Part shown: piece after piece, positions 1 through 7,263 of the stretch
Position numbering within the stretch: the first letter of the stretch is position 1
Layout: the number at the start of each line of letters is the position of its first letter
Source of the DNA: Actinomycetota bacterium
GTDB lineage: Bacteria > Actinomycetota > Acidimicrobiia > Acidimicrobiales > Microtrichaceae
Length of the DNA stretch: 23,035 nt
Direction: 5' to 3'
Assembly (NCBI GenBank): GCA_005777415.1
Contig: SXMI01000142.1
Coordinates: forward strand, 1-23,035
Position numbers and translations under genes: made by a program
Notes under the pieces: generated by a model
Databases searched by the model: none
Seen by the model: the letters and a program-made list of their open reading frames with translations, nothing else
What the model was told of the DNA's origin: nothing

Positions 1-2928
1 ACCGGCGTTGGAGCCACACCCGAACAGCGAGCCGCAGCCGCCACCGCCGCCACCGCCGGCTGCGGGCCCGGCGCCCCCGGATCCGTTCTCGCCGCCGCCG
101 CTGTAGTTCCCGCCGGTGCCCCCACGTCCACCAGCGAACGTGGACCCACCGCCACCGCCGCCACCACCGCCGGGCGAGGAGGGCCCGCTGGCGCTGCCAC
201 CGTCACCGCCGCGGTTCCCCGAGGCGGCCTGGGCGGGCGGACTCTGCGGCGCCGCTGTACCGGCGACGCCGGCCTGTGCGGCGATCTCCGAGAGCGAGAC
301 GCTCACGGTCGAGGACCCGAGGGCGCGCACCCCGTAGGCGCTGGTGCCCGAGCCCGTGGGCGTGCCGCTGTTGATGGTCGAGCCGGCGACGACGGCCGTC
401 GACGCGGACCGGACCAGCACCCCCGTGGCACCCGCGCCCGTGCCGCCGTTGACGGTGAGGTTCCGCAACACGACCGAGGAGGATCCCGTCACCACCACGC
501 CATGGGTGGCCAGGTTCCCTGCGTTGCCGGCCTGGACCGACAGGTCCTGCACCGTCGCCGTGCTGCCGACACCGCTGGCGGCGATCGAGGACCACAACGA
601 CGTGACCGCGTCGAGTCCACCGGTGACCGTGGTGGCGGTCGGTGCGGTTGCGGCGGCCCCACGCCGGAAGTTCTGGCCGTACCCGCCGGCGACGACCACG
701 CCACCGACGAGGTTGAACCTGCCGTAGGTACCTCCGGCGATCAGCACCGTGGAGCGGCCCTGGGCCACGGCCCGAGCGGCACCCTGGCCGATGGTGGCGC
801 ACGGTGCCGTCGGCGTGCCGCACGAGCCGTCGTCGACGCCGTCGGCGGTCCGGACGAACACCGTGGCGGCCAGCACCCCGTCGAACCCGTCGCAGTTGGT
901 GTCCCGGCCCGCCGGGTCCAGTGCATCGGCGGCGCCCGGCTTCGTCGTCGGGTCCGTGTCGTCGCAGTCCGCGGGCGGGCTCACCCCGTCACCGTCGTCG
1001 TCGACGACCACCGTGATCACGACGGTTGCCGCACCGCTCGGGGCCCCGTTGTCGTCGGTCACGACCAACGAGGCGGTGTAGGTGCCCGCCTCGGTGTACG
1101 TGTAGGACGGGTCCGCCGCCGTGGACGTCGCGCCGTCACCGAAGCTCCAGGCGTACGTCGCAAGCGTTCCGTCCGGGTCGGCAGAGCCGCCCGCGGTGAA
1201 GTTCACCACCAACGGCCGCGCACCGCTCTGGACCGACGCGTTCGCCACGGCGGTCGGCGACTGGTTCGCGACGACCACGACGGTCCTCGTCCCCGTCGAG
1301 GTGGCGCCGGCGTCGTCGGTCACGACCAGCTGGACCGTGTAGGTCCCGGGCAGGGCGAAGTTGGCCGACGCCGACGCCGTCGTCGCCGTCTGCCCGTTGC
1401 CGAAGTCCCACGCGTAGCTGAGCGGCAGTCCGTCGGGATCGGACGACTGGGCGGCCGAGAACGCCGCCGGGAGCGGCGCCTTGCCGGTCAACGGGCCGCC
1501 GGTGATCACCGCCGTCGGCGGCTGGTTCGGGGTCACCGTGATCGTCGTGGACGCCGTCGACACCGCACCGGCGTTGTCGGTCAGCGTCAACGTCGCGGTG
1601 AACGTCCCGGCGGTCGTGTAGGTCTTGGTGGGATTGGCGTCACTCGAGCCGGTTCCATCACCGAAGTTCCAGGAGCGGGAGGTGATCACACCGTCGGCGT
1701 CGGTCGAGTCGGAGGACGTGAACGACACCGTCAGGTTCTGCTTCCCCGTCGTCGGGGTCGCGCCGAGCACGGCCGACGGCGGCACGTTCGGCACCGGCGA
1801 CACCTCGACCGTCAGCGTCGTCGAGGCCGGCACGCCGTTGTCGTCCACGACCGTGAGCGTCACCGGGTACGTGCCCGGCGCGCCATAGGTGTAGGTGGGG
1901 TTCGCCGACTGCGAACCGTTGCCGTCGCCGAACGTCCAGAGGTACGACACGATCGAACCGTCGGGGTCGGACGAACCCGCCGAGGAGAACGACACGATCA
2001 GGGGGGCCTGTCCCGCAGCCGGCGTGGCGTTCGCGACCGCCGTGGGGCCCTGGTTCTGGTTCACCGTCACGTTCACCGACGACGTCGAGGTCAGGCCCTC
2101 GACATCGGCGACCGTGAGCACGGCCGTGTACGTGCCGGGCGAGGCGTAGGTGTGCGAGGTCGTGGCACCCGAACCGGCCGTGCCGTCACCGAACGCCCAG
2201 GCGTAGGACACGACGTCGCCGTCGGGGTCCGTCGAGTCGGCTCCCGACAGGCCGATGGTGAGCGGTTCCTTTCCGACCGTGGGCGAGGTCGCCACCGCCA
2301 CCGCCGTCGGACCCTGGTTCGCCGACACCACCACGGTGACCGCATCCGACGCGACGGCGCCCGAGTCGTCGGCCACCGTCAGGACCGCCGTGTACAGGCC
2401 CGGCGCCGTGTAGGCGTGCGATGGCGAATCACCCGTCCCGGTCGAGCCGTCACCGAAGTCCCAGGAGTACGACACGATGGAGCCGTCGGCGTCGGCCGAC
2501 CCGGTGGACAGGAACCCGAACGACTGGCCCACCTTGCCCGCGGCCGACGACACGCTCGCCACGGCCACCGGCGCCTGGTTGGGTGGGCCCACCTGGATCT
2601 GCCTCGTCGTCGAGCCCGTGGCCCCCTGGTTGTCGGTGACCGTCAGGGTGGCCGTGTAGACGCCCTTCGTCGTGTAGGTGTGGACGACGTCCACGCCCGC
2701 GGCCGTCGTGCCGTCACCCAGGTCCCACGCGTACGACACGATCGAACCGCCCAGGTCGGAACTCGAGGATCCCGAGAACGCCACCTCCAGCGGAGGGTCC
2801 CCCGCATCGGGAGTGGCCGAGATCACCGCGACCGGCGGTCGGTTCGACCCCGGCATCGGGGCGCACGCAGCTGCGACCAGCAGCAGCGCCGCACCGAGAA
2901 CACCCCACGAACGGATCGATCGGACCAT
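1..2928 (-). CDS. Giant PKD-repeat/beta-helix lipoprotein (3' end outside window)
   Basis: The frame is open for 976 codons from ATG 2928 to the window edge with no stop, so the C-terminus is missing. GGGGAGAG lies just upstream of the ATG. A lipoprotein signal peptide ends at Cys22 (VAAAC). From about residue 31 to 636 there are seven PKD domains with an 88-residue period, each opening with an NQPPTAV-like strand and containing YxWxFGDG-type cores. Residues 643-683 form a DDDGDG...DCDDTDP...DTNCDG motif, the Ca/metal-binding pattern of MopE-like proteins. Residues about 695-890 read as a right-handed beta-helix of the DUF1565 type (APCATI, then STVLIAGGTYG), and 895-976 are Gly-rich. The protein is probably an extracellular adhesin or polysaccharide-binding surface protein. 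The domain calls are firm; the role is inferred. No partner gene is visible. Confidence 0.9.
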   Translation of the reverse strand, partial: MVRSIRSWGVLGAALLLVAAACAPMPGSNRPPVAVISATPDAGDPPLEVAFSGSSSSDLGGSIVSYAWDLGDGTTAAGVDVVHTYTTKGVYTATLTVTDNQGATGSTTRQIQVGPPNQAPVAVASVSSAAGKVGQSFGFLSTGSADADGSIVSYSWDFGDGSTGTGDSPSHAYTAPGLYTAVLTVADDSGAVASDAVTVVVSANQGPTAVAVATSPTVGKEPLTIGLSGADSTDPDGDVVSYAWAFGDGTAGSGATTSHTYASPGTYTAVLTVADVEGLTSTSSVNVTVNQNQGPTAVANATPAAGQAPLIVSFSSAGSSDPDGSIVSYLWTFGDGNGSQSANPTYTYGAPGTYPVTLTVVDDNGVPASTTLTVEVSPVPNVPPSAVLGATPTTGKQNLTVSFTSSDSTDADGVITSRSWNFGDGTGSSDANPTKTYTTAGTFTATLTLTDNAGAVSTASTTITVTPNQPPTAVITGGPLTGKAPLPAAFSAAQSSDPDGLPLSYAWDFGNGQTATTASASANFALPGTYTVQLVVTDDAGATSTGTRTVVVVANQSPTAVANASVQSGARPLVVNFTAGGSADPDGTLATYAWSFGDGATSTAADPSYTYTEAGTYTASLVVTDDNGAPSGAATVVITVVVDDDGDGVSPPADCDDTDPTTKPGAADALDPAGRDTNCDGFDGVLAATVFVRTADGVDDGSCGTPTAPCATIGQGAARAVAQGRSTVLIAGGTYGRFNLVGGVVVAGGYGQNFRRGAAATAPTATTVTGGLDAVTSLWSSIAASGVGSTATVQDLSVQAGNAGNLATHGVVVTGSSSVVLRNLTVNGGTGAGATGVLVRSASTAVVAGSTINSGTPTGSGTSAYGVRALGSSTVSVSLSEIAAQAGVAGTAAPQSPPAQAASGNRGGDGGSASGPSSPGGGGGGGGGSTFAGGRGGTGGNYSGGGENGSGGAGPAAGGGGGGGCGSLFGCGSNAG

Positions 2929-3087
2929 CACACTCTCCCCCACTCCACGCGCGCACGACCTCACGGAATGGGGGCAGTCCACCACCGGGCTGCGGCCGAT
3001 GCAACCGTTTCCGGGGTCCGTCCGCCCGGGACGGAGTCGGTGCCGCACCAGGGTGCCCGTCCAGCCCCGACCGATCCCGACCGCTGG

Positions 3088-3093
3088 TAGCGT
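3088..3093 (+). promoter_or_regulatory. -10 hexamer TAGCGT, leaderless promoter of the SCO6745-type gene
   Basis: TAGCGT matches the actinobacterial -10 pattern TANNNT and is separated by six bases from the GTG at 3100. Transcription would therefore start at or next to the start codon. No Shine-Dalgarno sequence is present between them. A 7-bp inverted repeat, TCCGTCC/GGACGGA (3017-3035), lies upstream and could be an operator. Confidence 0.5.
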
Positions 3094-3099
3094 CGCCGC

Positions 3100-3966
3100 G
3101 TGGCCGACTGGCAGTCCCTCAGTGCCCGCGCCTCGCTCGCATCGCACCGGCTCATCGGCTGGATCTACTGGGATCCGTCGGCGATCGCCCGGTACGCGGA
3201 CCTGGGCGTCGAGGGCGGAACGGGCTACTACATCGCCAGCCGGTGCGCCCCGCTCGCCCCCGCCGGCCACCAGGCGGTCGCAGCCGCGTGCGGCTCGATC
3301 CATCCCGGATTCGTGCAGGTCTGTCTGGAGCTGGCCGCCGCGGCCACCACCTGGGATGCCGTCACCGACGCCCGCAACGCGGCGGTCGGCGAGGGGCTGC
3401 GGGAGTTCGTCCCCGAGATCTGCGACGACCTGGCGGCGCTGGGACCCGGCCTGTGGGCGGCTGCGGACTCGTTGCCGCTCGCCGGGCGGGTGCTCTTCGC
3501 GGCCCACCGGCAGTGGCCTCGGCCCGACGACCCGCTCGTCTCGGCCTGGCTGGCCGTCAACTGCATCCGGGAGTGGCGCGGCGACACGCACTGGGCGGTC
3601 CTGGCCGCCGAGGACATCAGCGGCACCCAGGCGGGGATCCTGCACAACGCCTTCCTCAACTATCCGGACGAGTGGATCCCCCGCAGCCGCGGCGCCGACG
3701 ACGGGGCGATCGCCGCCGCGTTCGCCGACCTGGAGTCGCGTGGACTGGCCCGGGACGGCAGCGTGAACGACGCCGGTCTGGCGTTGCGCCAGGAGGTGGA
3801 GGACCGGACCGACCAGCTGTGCCAGCGGGCCTGGCGGTCGCTCGGCGAGTCACGCACCGTCGAGTTCCTCGACCTCGTCGAACCGGTCGGCGAGCGCCTG
3901 CTGGGCCGGGTCGACCAGACGGCCGGCCCGGAGTGGATGCCGGCGGCCCGGGAACGACGACCCTGA
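3100..3966 (+). CDS. SCO6745-family protein (winged-helix-like, HTH_67 type)
   Basis: 288 residues, the usual length of this actinobacterial family. The N-terminus contains the recognisable HRLIGWIYWDPSAIARYADLG and GTGYYIASRCAPLAP segments, and the middle has PLAGRVLFAAHRQWP and HWAVLAAEDISGTQAGILHNAF. Family members are annotated as helix-turn-helix-like proteins of unknown function, and nothing here points to a ligand or target. GTG 3100 is chosen because a stop (TAG 3088) sits just upstream in frame and a -10 hexamer places the transcript start at this codon. The gene is divergent from the PKD lipoprotein across 171 bp and precedes a tRNA gene. Family assignment is from memory of conserved segments; function is unknown. 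Confidence 0.82.
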   Translation: MADWQSLSARASLASHRLIGWIYWDPSAIARYADLGVEGGTGYYIASRCAPLAPAGHQAVAAACGSIHPGFVQVCLELAAAATTWDAVTDARNAAVGEGLREFVPEICDDLAALGPGLWAAADSLPLAGRVLFAAHRQWPRPDDPLVSAWLAVNCIREWRGDTHWAVLAAEDISGTQAGILHNAFLNYPDEWIPRSRGADDGAIAAAFADLESRGLARDGSVNDAGLALRQEVEDRTDQLCQRAWRSLGESRTVEFLDLVEPVGERLLGRVDQTAGPEWMPAARERRP

Positions 3967-4071
3967 CCCGCACCACCTCATGGAATCCGCATCGCCCCGG
4001 TGCGCCAGCTGCGAGCCCGCGGCGGCCACCAACGGCCGACAACCACCCCGCTAGCCTTGCCCCCGACCAGT

Positions 4072-4088
4072 CGACAACAGGGTTGTCG
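4072..4088. repeat. 7-bp inverted repeat upstream of tRNA-Thr
   Basis: CGACAAC-AGG-GTTGTCG is a perfect hairpin 21 bp before the tRNA. It lies in the tRNA leader if TAGCCT (4052-4057) is the -10 element. It could be a processing or regulatory structure; there is no T-run, so a terminator is unlikely. Confidence 0.4.
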
Positions 4089-4109
4089 CCCACATTGTCC
4101 GCCGGTCCC

Positions 4110-4186
4110 GCCCGAGTAGCTCAGTTGGCCAGAGCAGCTGTCTTGTAAACAGCAGGCCGTCGGTTCGAATCCGACCTCGGGCTCCA
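4110..4186 (+). tRNA. tRNA-Thr (anticodon UGU)
   Basis: A full cloverleaf can be drawn. The acceptor stem GCCCGAG (4110-4116) pairs with CTCGGGC (4176-4182). The anticodon stem GCTGT/ACAGC flanks loop CTTGTAA with anticodon TGT at 4144-4146. The T-stem GTCGG/CCGAC flanks TTCGAAT, the discriminator is T4183, and CCA is encoded (4184-4186). It reads ACA codons. A short hairpin, CCCTG/CAGGG (4193-4208) followed by TT, lies downstream and may end the transcript. I found no second copy of the tRNA 3' end in the window that would mark an integrated element. Confidence 0.97.
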
Positions 4187-4192
4187 CCAAGT

Positions 4193-4210
4193 CCCTGCGG
4201 AAACAGGGTT
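4193..4210 (+). terminator. Possible tRNA-Thr terminator hairpin
   Basis: CCCTG-CGGAAA-CAGGG followed by TT begins 6 bp after the encoded CCA. The stem is only 5 bp and the T-run is minimal, so this is a weak call. Confidence 0.3.
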
Positions 4211-4276
4211 GGACGCCCGAATGCGTCACCCCAACCGCCGTAGTTCCACCGCCAGCTCGTTGCGCTTGCGCAACAA

Positions 4277-4303
4277 GCCAGTCTGTGCCACTACCTGACC
4301 ACG
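4277..4303 (-). repeat. Left inverted repeat of the 4277-4965 module
   Basis: These 27 bases, read on the minus strand, match the plus strand at 4939-4965 at 26 positions (a single T/G difference). The two copies face each other and bracket the two-gene module. In reverse orientation this copy also falls in a short open frame that ends ...LRKRNELAVELRRLG with a stop at 4226-4228. That peptide may be the remnant of a protein C-terminus. Confidence 0.75.
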
Positions 4304-4330
4304 CCCGAATCTGTCGGATCGGCGCTGCCG

Positions 4331-4623
4331 TCAGCCGCCGAAGCGCTGCCCGGTCGAGATGTCGTACAGGTACCGGATGGCGAGCTGCGAGTAGCGCTCG
4401 GCGATCACCCACACGACCACGACGCCGGCTCCAGGGACCATCGCGGCGAACGCCGGGAGATTCGTGCCCCGGACCGGCCGTGCGTCGTCCCAACGGCCCT
4501 CCGCGTCGCACAGCGCCATCAGGAACCGGATCACGGTCTCCCGGCGGTCGGGATCCGGCTCGACGGCGAGCCAGGGATCCAGGGATCCAGGCTGTCCTCG
4601 AGCAGGGTCGGCTGGAAGCTCAC
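4331..4623 (-). pseudogene. Toxin-like partner gene, frameshifted by an 8-bp tandem duplication
   Basis: The natural start is GTG 4623, which overlaps the upstream gene's TGA (GTGA, 4-nt overlap), a classic translationally coupled junction. As given, this frame ends after 30 codons. The unit CCAGGGAT occurs 2.6 times at 4571-4591. Removing one 8-bp copy restores an uninterrupted 94-residue frame that runs from VSFQPTLLEDSLDPWL to the C-terminus VVVVWVIAERYSQLAIRYLY...RFGG, stopping at 4331-4333. The restored protein ends in two hydrophobic beta-like strands reminiscent of RelE/ParE-fold toxins, but I do not recognise a specific family. It may be a dead gene, a phase-variable one, or an assembly error. 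Confidence 0.7.
4571..4591. repeat. 8-bp tandem repeat (CCAGGGAT, 2.6 copies)
   Basis: Two complete units plus five bases sit inside the coding region of the second gene of the pair. The period is not a multiple of three, so gain or loss of one unit by slippage switches the reading frame. Confidence 0.85.
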
Positions 4624-4892
4624 CCGGCCGAGCGGCGGAGGCGCTCCTCGAGGTCTCCGGCGGGCTGCTCGCCGGCCGAATCGAGACGCTCGACCTCGGC
4701 GACGAACCCGGGATCCTTGGCCAGAGCCTCGGCGACCGCCGCCGCGGGGTCGGTCCCGTCCTTGACGGCTCGCTCGATGCGGTGCCGGGTGATCTCGCTG
4801 CGCAGCGCCTTCTCCGCCACCTGCGGTGCGTCCTCGCCGAACTCGGCGACGAACTCACGCACCACCTCGTCCGACAGATCGACCGTGCTCAT
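4620..4892 (-). CDS. Small acidic protein, antitoxin-like (first gene of a coupled pair)
   Basis: 90 residues, charged and helix-rich: it opens MSTVDLSDEVVREFVAEFGED and continues with ITRHRIERAVKDGTDPAAAVAEALAKDPGF. No catalytic motif, membrane segment or signal peptide is visible. Size, charge and the 4-nt stop/start overlap with a second small gene resemble a type II antitoxin placed first in its operon, but I do not recognise the family. ATG 4892 is supported by TACCCT seven bases upstream (leaderless promoter). The pair sits between facing inverted repeats close to a tRNA gene. Other possibilities are a small regulator or an accessory subunit. Confidence 0.7.
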   Translation of the reverse strand: MSTVDLSDEVVREFVAEFGEDAPQVAEKALRSEITRHRIERAVKDGTDPAAAVAEALAKDPGFVAEVERLDSAGEQPAGDLEERLRRSAG

Positions 4893-4899
4893 GGAGTCG

Positions 4900-4905
4900 A
4901 GGGTA
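4900..4905 (-). promoter_or_regulatory. -10 hexamer TACCCT, leaderless promoter of the two-gene module
   Basis: Read on the minus strand, TACCCT is followed by seven bases and then ATG 4892. There is no ribosome-binding site between them, so the mRNA probably begins at or beside the start codon. Confidence 0.5.
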
Positions 4906-4938
4906 CGCCTCGGTGGCCCCCCGCCGTCGGCGAGTTGC

Positions 4939-4965
4939 CGTGGTCAGGGAGTGGCACAGACTGGC
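4939..4965 (+). repeat. Right inverted repeat of the 4277-4965 module
   Basis: This is the partner of the repeat at 4277-4303 (26 of 27 bases identical in inverted orientation). It ends only two bases before the gene scrap at 4968-5165, so the module boundary and the broken gene end coincide. Confidence 0.75.
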
Positions 4966-4967
4966 AA

Positions 4968-5165
4968 GGAGTTCTGGCCGGCTCGGAGTGTTCGGTATCC
5001 GTTCCCGCGGATACTCAGGTCCAGCTGGTCGACTCCACGGCTCCGGGGTGGAGCCTGACGGGGTGGTCGCCCAACTGTGAGGTGTCTCCATCGCTCGCCG
5101 GTTGCATCGTGCGCGTCGATGCACCTCAGACGGTGGTGGCGACATTCAGCGTTGGCGTCCCGTGA
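4968..5165 (+). pseudogene. C-terminal fragment of a secreted beta-repeat (InlB B-repeat-like) protein
   Basis: The frame ending at TGA 5163-5165 reads GVLAGSECSVSVPADTQVQL and continues with GWSLTGWSPNCEVS, CIVRVDAP and QTVVATFSVGVP. It matches the bacterial extracellular repeat in which two Cys pairs and a closing V.ATF strand follow a G-W core (divergent InlB B-repeat type). No ATG/GTG with a ribosome-binding site precedes it in frame, and the upstream codons are the shadow of another gene. It is therefore best read as the last repeat of a lost gene. The break lies beside the right inverted repeat. It occupies much of the 425-bp stretch (4893-5317) that otherwise holds only the module promoter, the right repeat and hairpins. 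Confidence 0.55.
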
Positions 5166-5189
5166 CCCGGGCGGGATAGCGGGAGCCGG

Positions 5190-5233
5190 GGTGGCACGGT
5201 CAACCGGCCGTTGCCACCGGGTTCGCTGAACCC
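5190..5233. terminator. Two adjacent hairpins between convergent units
   Basis: GGTGGCACGG pairs with CCGTTGCCACC (5190-5218, one bulged T). It is followed at once by GGGTTC-GCT-GAACCC (5219-5233) and TCGTTG. Both lie downstream of the plus-strand fragment and downstream of the minus-strand nuclease gene, so they could stop transcription from either side. There is no long T-run. Confidence 0.45.
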
Positions 5234-5317
5234 TCGTTGAGTGAGCGCGACGACAGCAGGCGGCTCGCGACGAGCGTGACCATCGCGGCGACTCGGTGCC
5301 TTCGGCCGGAACCGCCC

Positions 5318-6286
5318 TCATCCGGCGTCGTCGAACGCCTGGCGGACCGCCGCCGGGATCCGGCCCTTCGCCGAGACCTCGTATCCGTTGGCCACCGCCC
5401 AGGCGCGGATCACGGCGGCGCTCGGGGGCGCAGGAACCAGAGGGCCGGCGGCCGGCAACTCCGCAGCACGGCCGGCGCCCGAGGTGTCCTCCGCATGATG
5501 GGCGAGCGCCGCTCCGAGGACCCGATACGTCCACTCCTGGGCCAACGGGCGGGTCTCGCAGAACACGATCGGCACGGCCGGGAACCGCACCTGCGCCTCG
5601 GCCAGGCCTTCGGCGAGCACCCCGGGCGAGACGAAGGTCGACCTGAACACCGCCGAGTACCGGTCCTCGACCACCAACGCAGCGCGAGGCACCTCGTCGA
5701 GCTCCGCCAGCAGGTAGCGGAGCTTGCCGGTGGTCAGCGTCGAGGTCAGGTCGCTCAGGCTCTTGCGTTCGACGGCCGCCACGATCCGGCCGTCGTGTTC
5801 GACCGCGTAGTCACCAGCGGGCAACGCCTGTCGTCGTGTCGTCGCCTGTTGGGCACTGAACTTCCACGGGTAGCGCTCGTGGCTGTCGACCAGGATCTCG
5901 AGCACGAGCCCCGACGCTCGTCGTGTCGGGGTGCTCACCGCCGGCCGGGCCTGCTTCGCCGTGCGGGCGCTCTGCCAGAAGATCACCTCGCGGCCGCGGG
6001 CCCTGGTGAAGACGAACTGCGACCGGTTCTCGCGGCCGCGGTCCAGGACGAGGTCGATCGCAGCACCCCGACGCACGCACGACCGGACCGGCACGCGCTC
6101 CAGGACCTCGACCGAATCGTCCCAGTCCACGGACGGATGGCAGTACACCTTGGCGGTGCGAGGCCACGTGTCGCGCACCTTCAGCACCACGCCGTGGGGA
6201 CCGAGCGGCAGCCGCACCAGATACGGCAGCGCCGAGTCGCCGTCGGGGTTCCGGGCGACGACGAAGTCCTCCACGGCGTCCATCAT
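5318..6286 (-). CDS. ERCC4-domain nuclease with C-terminal Lsr2-type DNA-binding tail
   Basis: Numbered from the longest possible start (GTG 6400), an N-terminal domain (46-150) carries ARNPDGDSALPYLVRLPLG and TWPRTAKVYCHP. An XPF/ERCC4 nuclease domain follows (166-310) with the metal-site pattern VDSHER (D172, E175, R176), GDY (196-198) and VERKSLSDL (E211, R212, K213, D217). The last 32 residues (AVIRAWAVANGYEVSAKGRIP...) match the Lsr2 C-terminal AT-hook-like domain. Expected role: structure-specific DNA cleavage, with the tail steering it to AT-rich DNA. This is inferred from the domains. I prefer ATG 6286, just before MDAVEDFVVARNP, because the 38 residues before it look non-conserved. 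Neither start has a clear ribosome-binding site at good spacing. Confidence 0.88.
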   Translation of the reverse strand: MMDAVEDFVVARNPDGDSALPYLVRLPLGPHGVVLKVRDTWPRTAKVYCHPSVDWDDSVEVLERVPVRSCVRRGAAIDLVLDRGRENRSQFVFTRARGREVIFWQSARTAKQARPAVSTPTRRASGLVLEILVDSHERYPWKFSAQQATTRRQALPAGDYAVEHDGRIVAAVERKSLSDLTSTLTTGKLRYLLAELDEVPRAALVVEDRYSAVFRSTFVSPGVLAEGLAEAQVRFPAVPIVFCETRPLAQEWTYRVLGAALAHHAEDTSGAGRAAELPAAGPLVPAPPSAAVIRAWAVANGYEVSAKGRIPAAVRQAFDDAG

Positions 6287-6416
6287 CGCGTCAGGCACGA
6301 CGTCGGGTTCCAGTCCCTTGGCTCCTCCCCCCACGATGGGGCGCACGCGGGGCCGTCGTGCGACATCGGCTGGGGTGGTCGCGGACTCCCGGGCGACCAC
6401 AGCCCGGGGGGAGGGC

Positions 6417-6422
6417 TAACGT
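6417..6422 (+). promoter_or_regulatory. -10 hexamer TAACGT for the 6464 gene
   Basis: TAACGT fits TANNNT. A start about 7 bases later would give a leader of roughly 35 nt that contains AAGGGAG before GTG 6464, so this promoter would produce a conventional leadered mRNA. Confidence 0.4.
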
Positions 6423-6463
6423 CCGGGGTTGGCTGACCCGCCCCCCACCGAAGGGAGCGCCAG

Positions 6464-7201
6464 GTGGTCAAGTTGTCGGAACCGACCCCCGACCACGCCG
6501 CACACACCGAGACGATGCGCCTCATCGCCGTCCACCTGCTGGCACGTGCCCGTCACGCCGCGACCGGCCGGTTCGGGTTGCGGCCCACGCCGGGCGGGGT
6601 GGGCACCGGCAGGTTCGGCCCCGACAACACCCAGGTGCGGATGTCCGGGGCGACGCTGGTGCACGAGACCGCCGGCGACGCCGGGGCGAGCACCCGGACG
6701 CTGCCGGTCGACGGCCGGACGTTCGGTGAGCTCGCTGCGTTCGTGGGCGTCGACCTGGTCGACGGTTTCTCGGTCGGACACGACACGCCTGACCTGCCCG
6801 GTGCCGACCACGTCGTCCGGCTCGACGACCGTGCCGCCACACTCGTCGGCGACTGGTACGCGTTCTGCGACTGCGTCCTGATCCGCGTCCTCGCCGAGCG
6901 ACCGGACTCCACGCCCACCGGGCTGCAGGTGTGGCCGGAGCACTTCGACCTGGGAACCGACCTGGATGCGACACCGGGCGGGGAACGGATGAACGTCGGC
7001 GGCTCCCCCGGCGACTCGTACTCGGCTGAGCCGTACCTGTACGTCGGACCGCGGAGCACGGCCCGGCCGGGTGACCCGGACTACTGGAACGCCCCGTTCG
7101 GCGCTGCGATCGGGCTCGGCGAACTGGCGGCCTCGGGACGGCCCGATCAGGCCGCGCTCGAGTTCCTGCGACGGGGCGCCTCGCTGCTCACCGAGGCCTG
7201 A
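6464..7201 (+). CDS. Uncharacterised soluble actinobacterial protein
   Basis: 245 residues, no signal peptide or membrane segment. GTG 6464 is chosen because GGGAG lies nine bases upstream. The C-terminal half has a striking run: LQVWPEHFDLGTDLD, then MNVGGSPGDSYSAEPYLYVGP and DPDYWNAPFGAAIGLGEL. These look like a conserved core with many aromatic and acidic residues, and the ending RRGASLLTEA is typical of a complete protein. I do not recognise a named family or catalytic motif. It is transcribed in the same direction as the next gene after 62 bp and may share its promoter, which could mean a common process, but nothing identifies it. Confidence 0.8.
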   Translation: MVKLSEPTPDHAAHTETMRLIAVHLLARARHAATGRFGLRPTPGGVGTGRFGPDNTQVRMSGATLVHETAGDAGASTRTLPVDGRTFGELAAFVGVDLVDGFSVGHDTPDLPGADHVVRLDDRAATLVGDWYAFCDCVLIRVLAERPDSTPTGLQVWPEHFDLGTDLDATPGGERMNVGGSPGDSYSAEPYLYVGPRSTARPGDPDYWNAPFGAAIGLGELAASGRPDQAALEFLRRGASLLTEA

Positions 7202-7263
7202 GCCGATGATGCCTGAGCCGATGACCTCCGACCCGACAGAATCCGACCACGACAGGACTCGCC

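Noticed and set aside
502..3090. 862-codon open frame on the plus strand
   Set aside because: Composition is almost entirely Arg/Gly/Val/His, typical of the antisense of a high-GC gene. It is fully antisense to the PKD lipoprotein, which has clear domains.
3978..4511. 177-codon minus-strand frame across the tRNA region
   Set aside because: It runs through the antisense of tRNA-Thr and out of frame with the small gene pair. The apparent motif VGFEPTACCL comes from antisense tRNA sequence.
4110..5320. Integrative element attached to tRNA-Thr
   Set aside because: I found no direct copy of the tRNA 3' end downstream and no integrase; the inverted repeats are unrelated to the tRNA sequence.
5237..6436. 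399-codon plus-strand frame
   Set aside because: Antisense of the ERCC4-Lsr2 gene, whose catalytic motifs settle the strand.
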